From Pedobacter ginsengisoli (lineage in GTDB: Bacteria > Bacteroidota > Bacteroidia > Sphingobacteriales > Sphingobacteriaceae): a stretch of DNA of 64,000 nucleotides. The stretch is taken from assembly GCF_002736205.1 (NCBI RefSeq), contig NZ_CP024091.1:4275555-4339554 (forward strand), written 5' to 3'. Every line of letters starts with the position of its first letter. The first letter of the stretch is position 1. This document shows positions 1-9,079 of the stretch, one piece after another. The translations under genes were made by a program, and so were the position numbers. The notes beneath the pieces are model-generated. The model had not been told where the DNA came from, made no database searches, and saw nothing but the letters and a program-made list of their open reading frames with translations.

Positions 1-698
1 ATTTCCAATCCGTTTTTAACATTAGCTCCATTAGCCGCAGATTTTGCGAGAAACGTCGTCTCCTCTGGATTGTAAACCAAATCATAAGCCAAATGAGCCT
101 CAGTCAACGCTTCATATGGTATATCCGGACAGGTTTCCGTATCAGGGGACATCCCTAAAGGTGTTGTATTTATTAAAACAGTATAGTCTTTAAGGAGTTC
201 CGGGGTTACAGCATCATATAGAATACTATTGGATGTTGCTGTTCTTGTAACTACAACAAAAGGAATATGGAGCTTATTTAAAACATATTTAACTGCTTTA
301 GCGGCGCCTCCATCTCCAAAAACAAGGGCTTTTGTGTGGCGTTCATCTAACATTGGCTTTAAAGATTCTTCAAAACCATACGCATCTGTATTGTAACCCT
401 TCAATATTTCCTTCCCGTTATTCCGTTGGATCGAAATACAATTCACGGCACCTATTTGTTCTGCAGCCTCATCAATTTCATTTAGATAAGTCTGAACAGG
501 AAGTTTATAAGGAATGGTTACATTTAAGCCCTCCAATTCTACATTTTCGGCTATAAGTTTTGGCAAAAGCGTAATTTGTTCGATTGGGAAAAGCTCATAC
601 TCACAGTCAGTAATATGTTCATTTAAAAATTTCTCTGTAAAGAATTTTTTTGAAAAGGAATGTGATAACGGAAACCCGATTAACCCAAATTTTCTCAT
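1..698 (-). CDS. aroE: Shikimate dehydrogenase (partial, C-terminus beyond window)
   Basis: Catalyses the NADPH-dependent reduction of 3-dehydroshikimate to shikimate in the cytoplasmic chorismate pathway. The gene runs off the left edge; about 232 residues are visible, against roughly 245 usual for compact Bacteroidota AroE, so only a short tail is missing. The ATG at 696-698 gives the family N-terminus MRKFGLIGFPLSHSFS, with the substrate-binding serines. Seen further on: NVTIPYK with the catalytic Lys65, NTDAYGF with Asp105, a GDGGAAKA dinucleotide-binding turn and NTTPLGM. It lies 29 bp downstream of the phosphosulfolactate-synthase homologue on the same strand and probably ends the TPR-comA-aroE transcript. 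It feeds chorismate to the trpEGC genes at 14-17 kb. Family assignment is firm. Confidence 0.93.
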   Translation of the reverse strand, partial: MRKFGLIGFPLSHSFSKKFFTEKFLNEHITDCEYELFPIEQITLLPKLIAENVELEGLNVTIPYKLPVQTYLNEIDEAAEQIGAVNCISIQRNNGKEILKGYNTDAYGFEESLKPMLDERHTKALVFGDGGAAKAVKYVLNKLHIPFVVVTRTATSNSILYDAVTPELLKDYTVLINTTPLGMSPDTETCPDIPYEALTEAHLAYDLVYNPEETTFLAKSAANGANVKNGLE

Positions 699-727
699 TC
701 TGATAAGTTATAATTAAAGAATAAAAA

Positions 728-1498
728 TTACAACTTCGCTAAATCCAGGAAGTGATCAAACGTATCTCCTCTTAGTCCTAAACGAATGGTCTCCAAAGGT
801 ATTACCTCAGCAGGGGCTATATTTCCAAGATTAACATTTGCGCCAAGAAGCTTAATGAACCATACTTGCTGTTCTTTTTGAGGAGCCTCCCAAATGATCG
901 TTTCTTCAGGAATCTGCGTGAGGATCTCATCAACTAAACCTTCCCTAACCTCACCTGACCCCCTATAAATCCCCACATTACCTCCTTCTCTGGCTTCAGC
1001 AATTACTTTCCACGATCCAGCTTCTATTTCAGCCTGCATTAGCTTAATCCACTTGTAAGGAGCAAATATTTTAGCTGCATCTTTAGATCCTACTTCCGAA
1101 ATTACGGTTACCTGTTTGGATAGTTTTTGAATAAACTCACATTTCAAGTCATGCTCTATACTGATTGAACCGTCGGAAACTTCTACATATTCCATATCAA
1201 ACTGTTCAAGTACACGACAATAATCGTCGAACTGATTTCTGATAATAAACGCTTCAAAAAGAGTACCGCCAAAATAGGTAGGAATGCCGGCTGACTTATA
1301 AATAGCTAGTTTTTCCTTCAAATTAGGTGTTACAAAAGACGTAGACCAACCTAACTTTACAATATCTGTATGTATTCCGGAAACATCTATAAAATCTTCT
1401 GTCTGTCTTAAGCTTAGCCCTTTATCCATAACCATCGTAATTCCTTTGTTCCTAGGTTTTACAGGTCGTTCGGGTATATTATTCAATGGGTAATTCAT
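728..1498 (-). CDS. Phosphosulfolactate synthase (ComA family) homologue
   Basis: TIM-barrel protein of the (2R)-phospho-3-sulfolactate synthase family, which in methanogens adds sulfite to phosphoenolpyruvate at the start of coenzyme M synthesis. Recognised by the opening PERPVKPRNKGITMVMDKGL, the KLGWSTSF segment, GTLFEAF, EVSDGSISI, EVGSKDA, MQAEIEAGSWKVIAEAREGGNVGIY and the C-terminal LGLRGDTFDHFL. The frame is open upstream to 1549, but the ATG at 1498 (256 aa) starts exactly where family similarity starts, so I chose it. It sits 17 bp after the TPR gene and 29 bp before aroE. Bacteroidota do not make coenzyme M. A role in sulfolactate or sulfonate metabolism is inference; the true substrate is unknown. 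Confidence 0.85.
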   Translation of the reverse strand: MNYPLNNIPERPVKPRNKGITMVMDKGLSLRQTEDFIDVSGIHTDIVKLGWSTSFVTPNLKEKLAIYKSAGIPTYFGGTLFEAFIIRNQFDDYCRVLEQFDMEYVEVSDGSISIEHDLKCEFIQKLSKQVTVISEVGSKDAAKIFAPYKWIKLMQAEIEAGSWKVIAEAREGGNVGIYRGSGEVREGLVDEILTQIPEETIIWEAPQKEQQVWFIKLLGANVNLGNIAPAEVIPLETIRLGLRGDTFDHFLDLAKL

Positions 1499-1566
1499 AT
1501 TGGTCACAAAGGTGAAAAAAAATCGGACAGTTTTCATCAGCATGGCCAATAAAAACTGTCCGGTCT

Positions 1567-2970
1567 TTATTTTAAATAACGGTTGATTACTTCAAGTATG
1601 GAACCGTTCTCTTGTAATTGGGGCAAATATTCAAATAAAATGTAATGTTTATCAGGATCTGTTGCCAATGCGGTTTCAAGATACAACAATGCATCGTTCT
1701 TTTCACCAAGAGCAAACAAGTAAGCTACCATTCTGTAATAGAGCTCTGCAGCATCAGGGTTGTTTTTTATAGCATCAGCAATGGTTTCAGATGCTTCCAG
1801 CAATTTACCTTGCTCATACAAAACCGTAGAAAAATCCAACCAGGCTTCTACATCCACCGGATTATATTCAAGGACTTTATAATAAGCTTCAACAGATTGC
1901 TCTATCTGTCCCAGCTTATAATAAGCATCTGCTATAGCAAACCAAAAGTCAGGATTCTCTCCATCAAGCTCAATTGCTTTTTTGTAAAAATGAAGTGACT
2001 CAAAGAAGCGCTCTTCAAAATTAAGCGTTACTCCTATTCCAAACCAGGCATCCGCCATCTTTGGATCCATTTTTACCGACTTTTTATAATAAGACCTCGC
2101 TTCATCCATACGCTCCAGCTTCTCATAGCACTCCCCAATGGCACAATATGTATCAGCGTTAGGTTTTTCGTACTCAAATGTTTGCTTATAAACCTCTATT
2201 GCTTCAGCAAATCGGTCAAGCTGAACCAGGGCATTCCCTTTATTATAATAAGCAGATGCAAAATTATCTTTAATCAGGATTGCATAGTCATAAGCATCAA
2301 TTGCTTTTTCAAAAAGATCCAGCTTATGATAGGAATTTGCAAGATTGTACCATGCTGCATATGAATAAGGGTCATTATCAATATATTCCTGATAAAACTG
2401 AATACTTTCCTCTTGCTTATCTAATATATCGTAACAGAAAGCAAGTTCGTACAATCCATCCTTATTCTCCATATTCTGCTCCAGGCTCTGCTTAATATAA
2501 ACAATAGCACTTTCGTAATCAAGCATATTTTGGTATACATACGCAATTTGCAACAGAATCTCGTCAGTAGTTTCAGCAAATTCAAGTGCTTTCTGGAAAT
2601 TATCCAGTGCTTCCGAGTAACGCTCCAGGCTATTATAAATATTCCCCCTAAGAATATAAATTTCTGCTTCCGAAGCTTCAAGCATTTCCGCTTTTTGCAA
2701 AGCCAGAAACGCACGCTCAGTTTGGTCAGTAACAAATAATAGCTGAGCTTGCTTTACCAGGAATACCGCAGCATATGGATGCTGATTTAAAGCATATTCA
2801 ATTACCTGCAATGCCTTTACCGGGTCGTTCTTTTCAATATAGTAATCAATAATATTTTCAAAGGCCTGGGCATCAAAAAAGTACTGATCCTGATTACGTA
2901 TCATCTCTTCGTAACGCTCTACAGAACGTTGCGCATCATCGCTAAAATCAAAATAAAATTCCTCTTCCAT
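1567..2970 (-). CDS. Tetratricopeptide repeat protein
   Basis: 467-residue protein made almost entirely of tandem 34-residue TPR helices from about residue 50 to the C-terminus, with the typical pattern W/Y..LG....L....A...Y..A/L..P repeated about eleven times (for example AWYNLANSYHKLDLFEKAI and AYYNKGNALVQLDRFAEAI). There is no signal peptide or membrane segment, so it is probably a cytoplasmic protein-protein scaffold. The N-terminus is very acidic and aromatic (MEEEFYFDFSDDAQ). It is the first gene of the minus-strand run that continues into the phosphosulfolactate-synthase homologue and aroE. No catalytic domain is visible and no specific partner can be named from the sequence. Confidence 0.9.
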   Translation of the reverse strand: MEEEFYFDFSDDAQRSVERYEEMIRNQDQYFFDAQAFENIIDYYIEKNDPVKALQVIEYALNQHPYAAVFLVKQAQLLFVTDQTERAFLALQKAEMLEASEAEIYILRGNIYNSLERYSEALDNFQKALEFAETTDEILLQIAYVYQNMLDYESAIVYIKQSLEQNMENKDGLYELAFCYDILDKQEESIQFYQEYIDNDPYSYAAWYNLANSYHKLDLFEKAIDAYDYAILIKDNFASAYYNKGNALVQLDRFAEAIEVYKQTFEYEKPNADTYCAIGECYEKLERMDEARSYYKKSVKMDPKMADAWFGIGVTLNFEERFFESLHFYKKAIELDGENPDFWFAIADAYYKLGQIEQSVEAYYKVLEYNPVDVEAWLDFSTVLYEQGKLLEASETIADAIKNNPDAAELYYRMVAYLFALGEKNDALLYLETALATDPDKHYILFEYLPQLQENGSILEVINRYLK

Positions 2971-3238
2971 GTATCTAATAATTAAAGAACAGATCCCTGT
3001 GTTAAAAATACATTATAAGTTTACAACAATTATTAGTAGCACTAACCAAATAATTTTCAACATACACACACCCTTGCCCATAAACAACTGAATTAATAAT
3101 AGTTAGCCTAAACATCTACCCTAAGAATGTTTAGTAAGATAGAGAATGAAACAAGGGTTCTGGTCCTAATTCAATACAAAATAACGTAACTTTATTTTAA
3201 GACAGGTAATATTCCCGTCACGAAAATAGCTCCCTTTT

Positions 3239-3721
3239 ATGAAACAGTTCCTAAAAATAAAAAAGCGTAACTTTCTGATTATTGTTTTTCTTCTGACAGC
3301 AATAAACGTTACTGGCCAAATCCAGCAACATGAAGAAGACCTTGTAAAGGCCACAATAAATAAGCTATTTGAAGGCATGAAAAACACTGATAGTGCGATG
3401 GTTAGCAATGCTTTTGCAAGTAATGCAATTATGCAGTCCATCCATAAATCAAAAGACGGAGAATTTAAACTAACTGATGAAAAGGTCTCTGATTTCATCA
3501 AATTTACAGGAACTTCACATAAGGAAAAATTCGATGAACGCATTATCTTTACAAAGATCCTGATAGACGGAAATCTAGCCAGTGTGTGGACAGACTATAA
3601 GTTCTACATTGACAATAAATTTAGCCATTGTGGCGTCAATTCTTTCCAGTTATTTAAAGATAAAACCACATGGAAAATTATCTATATTGTTGATACCCGA
3701 AGAAAAGAGAATTGCCTTTAA
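3239..3721 (+). CDS. Secreted NTF2-like (SnoaL/lumazine-binding type) protein
   Basis: 160-residue protein with a basic, hydrophobic N-terminus (KKRNFLIIVFLLTAINVTG, cleavage likely before QIQQ), so exported. The mature part has the helix-then-sheet layout of small NTF2-like proteins: VKATINKLFEGMKNTDSAMVSNAF, a central ILIDGNLASVWTDYKFYID and a final FQLFKDKTTWKIIYIVDTRRK. This is the pattern of the lumazine-binding/DUF4440-like families common in Bacteroidota. No catalytic residues can be assigned. Its stop codon lies 11 bp before the start chosen for the aldehyde dehydrogenase, suggesting co-transcription, but no functional link is known. Confidence 0.78.
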   Translation: MKQFLKIKKRNFLIIVFLLTAINVTGQIQQHEEDLVKATINKLFEGMKNTDSAMVSNAFASNAIMQSIHKSKDGEFKLTDEKVSDFIKFTGTSHKEKFDERIIFTKILIDGNLASVWTDYKFYIDNKFSHCGVNSFQLFKDKTTWKIIYIVDTRRKENCL

Positions 3722-3732
3722 ACTATTCAATT

Positions 3733-5274
3733 ATGCAGAATAATATCAGTCAGGTTTTAAAAAACCTAAACATTCTGGATTTAAATCCGGCCTACAGTAC
3801 AGGTAATGAATGGGGAGCCTCTCCAGACGCACAAATACTCAACAGTGATTCTCCCGTTAATGGGAAGAACATCGCCCGTTGTAAGATGGCAACTACTGAA
3901 AATTACAATGCTATAATAATAAAAGCAGAAGAGGCCCATTCCTATTGGCGCAGCATACCAGCACCAAAACGGGGCGAAATAATAAGGCAGTTTGGTGATG
4001 CCCTTCGTAAAAACAAAGAAGATCTGGGTACTCTTGTTTCTTATGAGATGGGTAAGAGTCTTCAGGAAGGATTTGGAGAAGTACAGGAAATGATAGACAT
4101 CTGTGATTTTGCCGTAGGCCTGTCTCGCCAGCTTTATGGCTTAACAATGCACTCTGAGCGTCCCAGCCATCGGATGTACGAACAATGGCACCCATTAGGG
4201 ATCGTCGGCATTATTTCTGCCTTTAATTTCCCCGTAGCTGTGTGGAGCTGGAATGCAGCATTGGCACTAGTTTGTGGCAACGTTTGCCTTTGGAAACCAT
4301 CCGAAAAAACACCACTTACAGCAATTGCCTGTCAACATATTATTGCCGGTGTTTTTAAAGCAAATGAGATTCCGGAAGGTGTATGTAACCTAATTATCGG
4401 AGATAAAGTAATTGGCGAGCTCATGACAAATGACAGTCGAATCCCACTAATATCAGCTACAGGATCAACCCGCATGGGAAAGGCTGTTGCCGTAGCGGTG
4501 GGTGCCAGGCTCGGTAAAAGCTTGCTTGAGCTGGGTGGAAACAATGCTATTATTATCTCTGAACATGCCGACCTGGATATGAGCTTAATTGGTGCTGTTT
4601 TTGGTGCTGTTGGAACCGCAGGTCAGCGATGTACCTCTACCCGAAGGCTTATAATTCATGAAAGTGTTTACGACACTTTTACTGCAAAGCTGGTAAAAGC
4701 CTATGGTCAATTACGCATCGGCGATCCTCTTGATCAGCATAACCATGTAGGCCCTTTAATTGATACGGATGCTGTAGCTGCTTATCTTAATTCAATTGAA
4801 AACTGTAAAACAGAAGGCGGAAATTTTATAGTAGAGGGTGGTGTTCTGCAAGGCCAGGCTTATACCAGCGGGTGTTACGTAAAACCATGTATTGCCGAGG
4901 TGAAAAACGACTACAAAATTGTTCAGCATGAAACCTTCGCTCCAATTTTATACCTCATAAAATACAAAACACTTAACGAGGCTATTGCCTTACAAAATGG
5001 GGTACCACAGGGTTTATCCTCAGCAATAATGACACTCAATTTAAGAGAAGCCGAACAATTTTTATCTGCTCAGGGTTCTGATTGCGGTATCGCAAATGTT
5101 AATATCGGAACTTCCGGAGCAGAGATAGGCGGAGCCTTTGGCGGTGAAAAAGAAACAGGTGGAGGCAGAGAAAGCGGATCTGATGCCTGGAAAGCTTATA
5201 TGCGCAGGCAGACTAATACAATAAACTATTCCAACACACTTCCTTTAGCGCAAGGAATTAAATTTGATCTCTAA
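3733..5274 (+). CDS. amaB: ALDH7-type aldehyde dehydrogenase (L-aminoadipate-semialdehyde dehydrogenase)
   Basis: NAD-dependent aldehyde dehydrogenase closely resembling the antiquitin/ALDH7A1 family, which oxidises L-2-aminoadipate 6-semialdehyde (delta-1-piperideine-6-carboxylate) in lysine breakdown. Characteristic stretches: IPAPKRGEIIRQFGDALR, MGKSLQEGFGEVQEMIDICD, IISAFNFPVAVW, the catalytic Glu in LLELGGNNA, the catalytic Cys in GTAGQRCTSTRR, and the C-terminal GGGRESGSDAWKAYMRRQ. The frame is open from 3712, but that start overlaps the previous gene; ATG 3733 (513 aa) begins 12 bp after its stop and fits the family N-terminus. A bidirectional terminator follows. No other lysine-degradation gene is in the window, so the substrate is inferred from family only. 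Confidence 0.9.
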   Translation: MQNNISQVLKNLNILDLNPAYSTGNEWGASPDAQILNSDSPVNGKNIARCKMATTENYNAIIIKAEEAHSYWRSIPAPKRGEIIRQFGDALRKNKEDLGTLVSYEMGKSLQEGFGEVQEMIDICDFAVGLSRQLYGLTMHSERPSHRMYEQWHPLGIVGIISAFNFPVAVWSWNAALALVCGNVCLWKPSEKTPLTAIACQHIIAGVFKANEIPEGVCNLIIGDKVIGELMTNDSRIPLISATGSTRMGKAVAVAVGARLGKSLLELGGNNAIIISEHADLDMSLIGAVFGAVGTAGQRCTSTRRLIIHESVYDTFTAKLVKAYGQLRIGDPLDQHNHVGPLIDTDAVAAYLNSIENCKTEGGNFIVEGGVLQGQAYTSGCYVKPCIAEVKNDYKIVQHETFAPILYLIKYKTLNEAIALQNGVPQGLSSAIMTLNLREAEQFLSAQGSDCGIANVNIGTSGAEIGGAFGGEKETGGGRESGSDAWKAYMRRQTNTINYSNTLPLAQGIKFDL

Positions 5275-5280
5275 ACATAT

Positions 5281-5327
5281 TGCATAAAAAAAAGCAGCGG
5301 ATACATCTACGCTGCTTTCATTATGCA
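5281..5327. terminator. Bidirectional intrinsic terminator between convergent genes
   Basis: Perfect 9-bp stem AAAGCAGCG (5291-5299) / CGCTGCTTT (5310-5318) with a 10-nt loop. It is enclosed by a second inverted repeat TGCATAA (5281-5287) / TTATGCA (5321-5327). A-rich and T-rich flanks on both sides let it serve the aldehyde dehydrogenase (plus) and the GIN-like gene (minus). Confidence 0.85.
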
Positions 5328-5339
5328 TAAATAGAACTA

Positions 5340-5939
5340 CTATTTTCTACTGGCAGCTACCATAACCTGCTCATATGGTGTTGTTGTTGTTTTCACTGCC
5401 ACCAATCTATCAGTATTCAATTTCGAAATGTCGTCCTTTATCATAGTATGATCTGCTGTTGTTCCGCTTAATTTCAAATCTGCATGATCTTTTATATAAG
5501 TATACATACTTTCTGTATTTGCTTTTACCGTTGCTTTTGCATCATCTTTTAGAAATACCTGAAGACATTTAAGGTCAAACTTACCTTCGGTTTTCACAAC
5601 AGCCTGGCCAGAAGCATCTATTCGCTGTAGGTCATTTACCAAGACCAGAACTGTTATCTGATTAGCTTCTGTAGAATTAATAATTAAAGTATATCCAAGT
5701 CTTTTAATTGAAGTTTTCTCCTGATTATAATCACCATTTACAACTTCTATGCGTTCTTTTTTACTTTGAACTAAAACAACCTTCACATTCCCGCTCACTT
5801 TAAGCTTATTAAAAGTCATTGAAGTAGCCAATTCAACTGGCTTTTTATCGGTTCCATTAGCAAATGTTGTCATACCGGTAGAGGCCAAAAATACAACGGT
5901 CAATGCTGAGGCGAATAATGTTTTTACTAGAGTTTTCAT
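5340..5939 (-). CDS. Secreted GIN-like (DUF2807-type) protein, paralogue 1
   Basis: 199-residue protein with a signal peptide (MKTLVKTLFASALTVVFLAS...TTFA). It has a beta-rich body resembling the putative auto-transporter adhesin, head GIN domain: FNKLKVSGNVKVVLVQS, YTLIINSTEANQITVLVLV, LQRIDASGQAVVKTEGKFDLKCLQVFL. It is paralogous along its whole length to the protein at 27333-27938 (shared KVSGNVK/WVAGNVK, LQRI.A.G, KCLQ/KYLQ-FL, HTMI/HTLI). Both also share an upstream block with identical spacing (6000-6047 here). Function unknown; such proteins are presumed periplasmic or surface-exposed. The family call is by pattern, not search. Confidence 0.8.
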   Translation of the reverse strand: MKTLVKTLFASALTVVFLASTGMTTFANGTDKKPVELATSMTFNKLKVSGNVKVVLVQSKKERIEVVNGDYNQEKTSIKRLGYTLIINSTEANQITVLVLVNDLQRIDASGQAVVKTEGKFDLKCLQVFLKDDAKATVKANTESMYTYIKDHADLKLSGTTADHTMIKDDISKLNTDRLVAVKTTTTPYEQVMVAASRK

Positions 5940-5999
5940 CTTTTCGAATTTTAGGGTTTTGTAGTTTTTTTGTAATTAAGACCCCCTTTTTCAGCAAAC

Positions 6000-6047
6000 G
6001 TTTCAGCCAAATATTTCATTTTATACCATCCGAATGTAACTCACGAC
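6000..6047 (-). promoter_or_regulatory. Conserved upstream block of GIN-like paralogue 1
   Basis: Three blocks on the minus strand, read toward the gene: GTCGTGAGTTACA (6047-6035), 6 nt, TGGTATAA (6028-6021), 8 nt, ATTTGGCTGAAAC (6012-6000). The same three blocks with exactly the same spacing lie upstream of the paralogue at 27938 (28048-28001). Conservation of spacing argues for a shared promoter or operator; which protein binds is unknown. Confidence 0.6.
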
Positions 6048-6184
6048 CAACTGTCTGATTCCCTCGACAAACTCATTATAAAATTTTAGCCATAATATGA
6101 GATTCCATTTGAAAAAAACTTCAATTTGATGTATGTTTAAAGATTTTTAAATGCTTACCCTCCGATTGTTTTAATCTTTAGTCA

Positions 6185-9079
6185 ATGTTACGCGTAGATA
6201 GTTCCAAACCCTGCAAAATTGTATACTCATTATGTAAACACGCGTATTTTGGATACTTAATTGAACCTCATATGGTTCAATTAAATCCTCAGGGCGACTT
6301 TTCACTTACCTATCAGCGCTTATTTTCTCATACCGCTAAAGAGTTTGCGAAACATTTAACAGATAGCGACTTTAAGCTCATTAAGATTCTTGACGAAACG
6401 GAGCAAGACTTTATTATAAAGAAATATCATAAGAAAGTGATACGCCCCGGAGAGTTTTTTAGTAAGTTTTTTAATGATAAGTTTTATGAAACCGTTCGCC
6501 CAAAAATAGAGAAGAAACTATCTGAAGTTTTAGAAGCGCTTAAACCCGAAGGATCACTATATTTAATGGACAATGATGGTTGGCCAGCCGAACGAAAAAT
6601 AGATATTGCAACAGAACCTTCAACCGTATTATTCCATTTCAGACGTAACGAGACTGAAACCCGTTATTTCCCAACTATAAAATACCAGGGTTTAAGAATC
6701 GATTTTATGTTTAAAGATGCCCAAATTATAAGTAATCAGCCTGCATGGCTATTACTTAATGATATGATCTATTTCTTTGAACAAGATATCGAGGGAAAAA
6801 AACTTCTCCCTTTTTTAAATAAGCGATACATAACAATCCCAAAAGCAACTGAAGAAACCTATTTTGAAAAGTTTGTTGCTCCGCTTATAGAAAAATATCA
6901 TGTTTATGCCGAAGGTTTCGACATAAAAACAGAAAAGCATGACCCAACACCAACACTAAAAGTTATTTATGTAGAGTCTGGTATTTCTCAGCTTCAACTT
7001 TATTTTAAATACGGTGAATACGCTTTTGCAATGGGAAATGAAAAGAAAGTAACTGTTCGCCTTGCCAAAGAGGGTAACAACTATGTTTTTACCCGTATAA
7101 AAAGAGATACTGCTTTTGAGAAACAAAAATTTGAAACTCTACTAAACCTGGGCTTAAAAAAAACCAGTGCCCTTTTTCACAACCTGGAAGTTGCAGATAA
7201 TCATGACGATGATCAATCTTATGCCATCATTAATTGGGTAAACGAACATATAGAAAGACTAAAAGAACTTGGTTTTGAAATTGAACAACATAACGGCGCA
7301 AAAAAATTCCTGTTTGCCACCAGCAAAATAGATTTTGAAATTAAAGAAGACAATGACTGGTTTGACATAAATGCAATTGTATACTTCGGTATTCATCCCG
7401 TGCCCTTTCTATCTCTTAAACAACACATCCTTCATAAAAAGAGAGAGTTTACACTGCCTGATGGCACAATTGCCATTATTCCTGAAAAATGGTTTACACA
7501 ATATGGCAGTCTTTTTAGCCTGTCAGAAGGAGGCAAATCTCTTCACCTAAAAAAACATCACATAGGCCTCATCAATGAGCTGGCCGAGGATAGCATTGCC
7601 AACATAACTTTAAGCCGTAAACTTGAAAGATTAAATGATTTCGAAAACATAGCCGACACCCAAATGCCTGTCCATTTTAAAGGCGACTTACGCAGTTACC
7701 AAAAGGCCGGCTACAATTGGTTTAGTTTTTTGCGCGAGTATAATTTTGGCGGATGTTTAGCAGACGATATGGGTTTGGGTAAAACCATACAAACATTAGC
7801 CATGTTACAAAAACTTAAAGAAGAAAACGATCAAAATACCATTCATGGAACTTCTTTAATCGTTATGCCAACATCTTTAATCTACAATTGGTTAAATGAA
7901 GCAAAAAAATTTACACCTAAGCTCAAAATACATTCACATACGGGAACTACAAGAGACAAAGATGTAAGCATATTTGCCAAGTATGATATTGTTATTACCA
8001 CTTATGGAATTACCCGTGTAGATATAGACATCCTTAAGGACTTCTATTTTAGCTACATCATATTAGATGAAAGTCAGAATATAAAAAACCCTTCGTCAAA
8101 ATCATTTAAGGCAGTTAAGACGCTAAAATCTAAACATAGGCTCATTCTGAGTGGTACTCCGGTTGAAAACTCTGTAAGTGATCTTTGGACCCAACTTACC
8201 TTTTTAAATCCCGGACTGCTCGGTACACAATCCTTTTTTAACGAAGAATATGTTCAGGCAATTGAGAAAAAGAAGGATGAGGATAAGGCCCGAAAACTAC
8301 AGGCTATTATAAAACCTTTTGTTTTACGCCGTACAAAAGAACAGGTTGCGGCAGAGCTTCCTTCTAAAACTGAACAAGTATTTTACTGTGATATGAGCGA
8401 GGATCAGGCGGCATATTATGAAAAAACGAAATCCGCTTATCGCAACGACCTACTTAGCAGTATGGACGATGGCACTTATGCAAAAAAACAAGTGCAGCTT
8501 TTACAAGGTTTAACCGCACTGCGTCAGCTGGCCAATCATCCGGGTATGATAGATGACACTTATACTTCTGATTCAGGAAAGTTTGAAAACGTTGTTCATA
8601 CGCTTGACAATGTTCTTAAAGGTGGCCATAAGGTTCTTATCTTTTCTCAGTTTGTAAAACACCTCAATATCTTCAGAACTTATTTTGAGAAAGAGAACAT
8701 TTCCTTTTCTTATCTCGATGGATCAACTAAAAACAGGGGGGAGATAGTTGCTGAATTCCAGAAAAACACAGAGCTAAAGGTCTTCTTAATTTCTATAAAG
8801 GCCGGCGGTGTAGGTTTAAATTTAACCCAGGCCGATTATGTATTTATTCTGGACCCATGGTGGAACCCTGCTGTAGAGCAACAGGCAATTGACCGTACAC
8901 ATAGAATAGGACAGGAGAAAAAAGTATTCATCTATAAGTTCATTTCAAAAGATACTGTCGAAGAAAAGATATTGGCACTGCAAAACCGTAAGAAAAGATT
9001 GGCAAGCTCCCTAATAACTACTGAAGAAAGCTTCTTCAAATCTTTAAGTAAAGACGACATCAAAGAGATCCTGAACTAA
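6185..9079 (+). CDS. SNF2-family DEAD/DEAH-box helicase
   Basis: 964-residue SNF2/Swi2-type ATPase. Residues 1-500 form a poorly conserved bacterial SNF2 N-terminal region. The motor starts near residue 500: LRSYQKAGYNW, motif I DDMGLGKTIQT (about 525), Ia SLIVMPTSLIYNW, motif II DESQ in IILDESQNIKNP, motif III LSGTPVENSVSDLW. The helicase C lobe follows with KVLIFSQFVKHL, LDGSTKN, SIKAGGVGLNLTQADYV and the motif VI arginine finger QQAIDRTHRIGQ. These enzymes translocate on double-stranded DNA and remodel protein-DNA complexes (RapA-like relatives). No SWIM zinc finger is obvious at the N-terminus. The start at 6185 is the first ATG after a long AT-rich gap. Its stop overlaps that of the convergent aat gene. 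Confidence 0.92.
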   Translation: MLRVDSSKPCKIVYSLCKHAYFGYLIEPHMVQLNPQGDFSLTYQRLFSHTAKEFAKHLTDSDFKLIKILDETEQDFIIKKYHKKVIRPGEFFSKFFNDKFYETVRPKIEKKLSEVLEALKPEGSLYLMDNDGWPAERKIDIATEPSTVLFHFRRNETETRYFPTIKYQGLRIDFMFKDAQIISNQPAWLLLNDMIYFFEQDIEGKKLLPFLNKRYITIPKATEETYFEKFVAPLIEKYHVYAEGFDIKTEKHDPTPTLKVIYVESGISQLQLYFKYGEYAFAMGNEKKVTVRLAKEGNNYVFTRIKRDTAFEKQKFETLLNLGLKKTSALFHNLEVADNHDDDQSYAIINWVNEHIERLKELGFEIEQHNGAKKFLFATSKIDFEIKEDNDWFDINAIVYFGIHPVPFLSLKQHILHKKREFTLPDGTIAIIPEKWFTQYGSLFSLSEGGKSLHLKKHHIGLINELAEDSIANITLSRKLERLNDFENIADTQMPVHFKGDLRSYQKAGYNWFSFLREYNFGGCLADDMGLGKTIQTLAMLQKLKEENDQNTIHGTSLIVMPTSLIYNWLNEAKKFTPKLKIHSHTGTTRDKDVSIFAKYDIVITTYGITRVDIDILKDFYFSYIILDESQNIKNPSSKSFKAVKTLKSKHRLILSGTPVENSVSDLWTQLTFLNPGLLGTQSFFNEEYVQAIEKKKDEDKARKLQAIIKPFVLRRTKEQVAAELPSKTEQVFYCDMSEDQAAYYEKTKSAYRNDLLSSMDDGTYAKKQVQLLQGLTALRQLANHPGMIDDTYTSDSGKFENVVHTLDNVLKGGHKVLIFSQFVKHLNIFRTYFEKENISFSYLDGSTKNRGEIVAEFQKNTELKVFLISIKAGGVGLNLTQADYVFILDPWWNPAVEQQAIDRTHRIGQEKKVFIYKFISKDTVEEKILALQNRKKRLASSLITTEESFFKSLSKDDIKEILN

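Noticed and set aside
1499..1549. Longer start (ATG 1549) for the phosphosulfolactate-synthase homologue
   Set aside because: The extra 17 residues are hydrophobic without a proper signal-peptide cleavage site, and the family N-terminus begins at 1498; they also approach the TPR stop codon.
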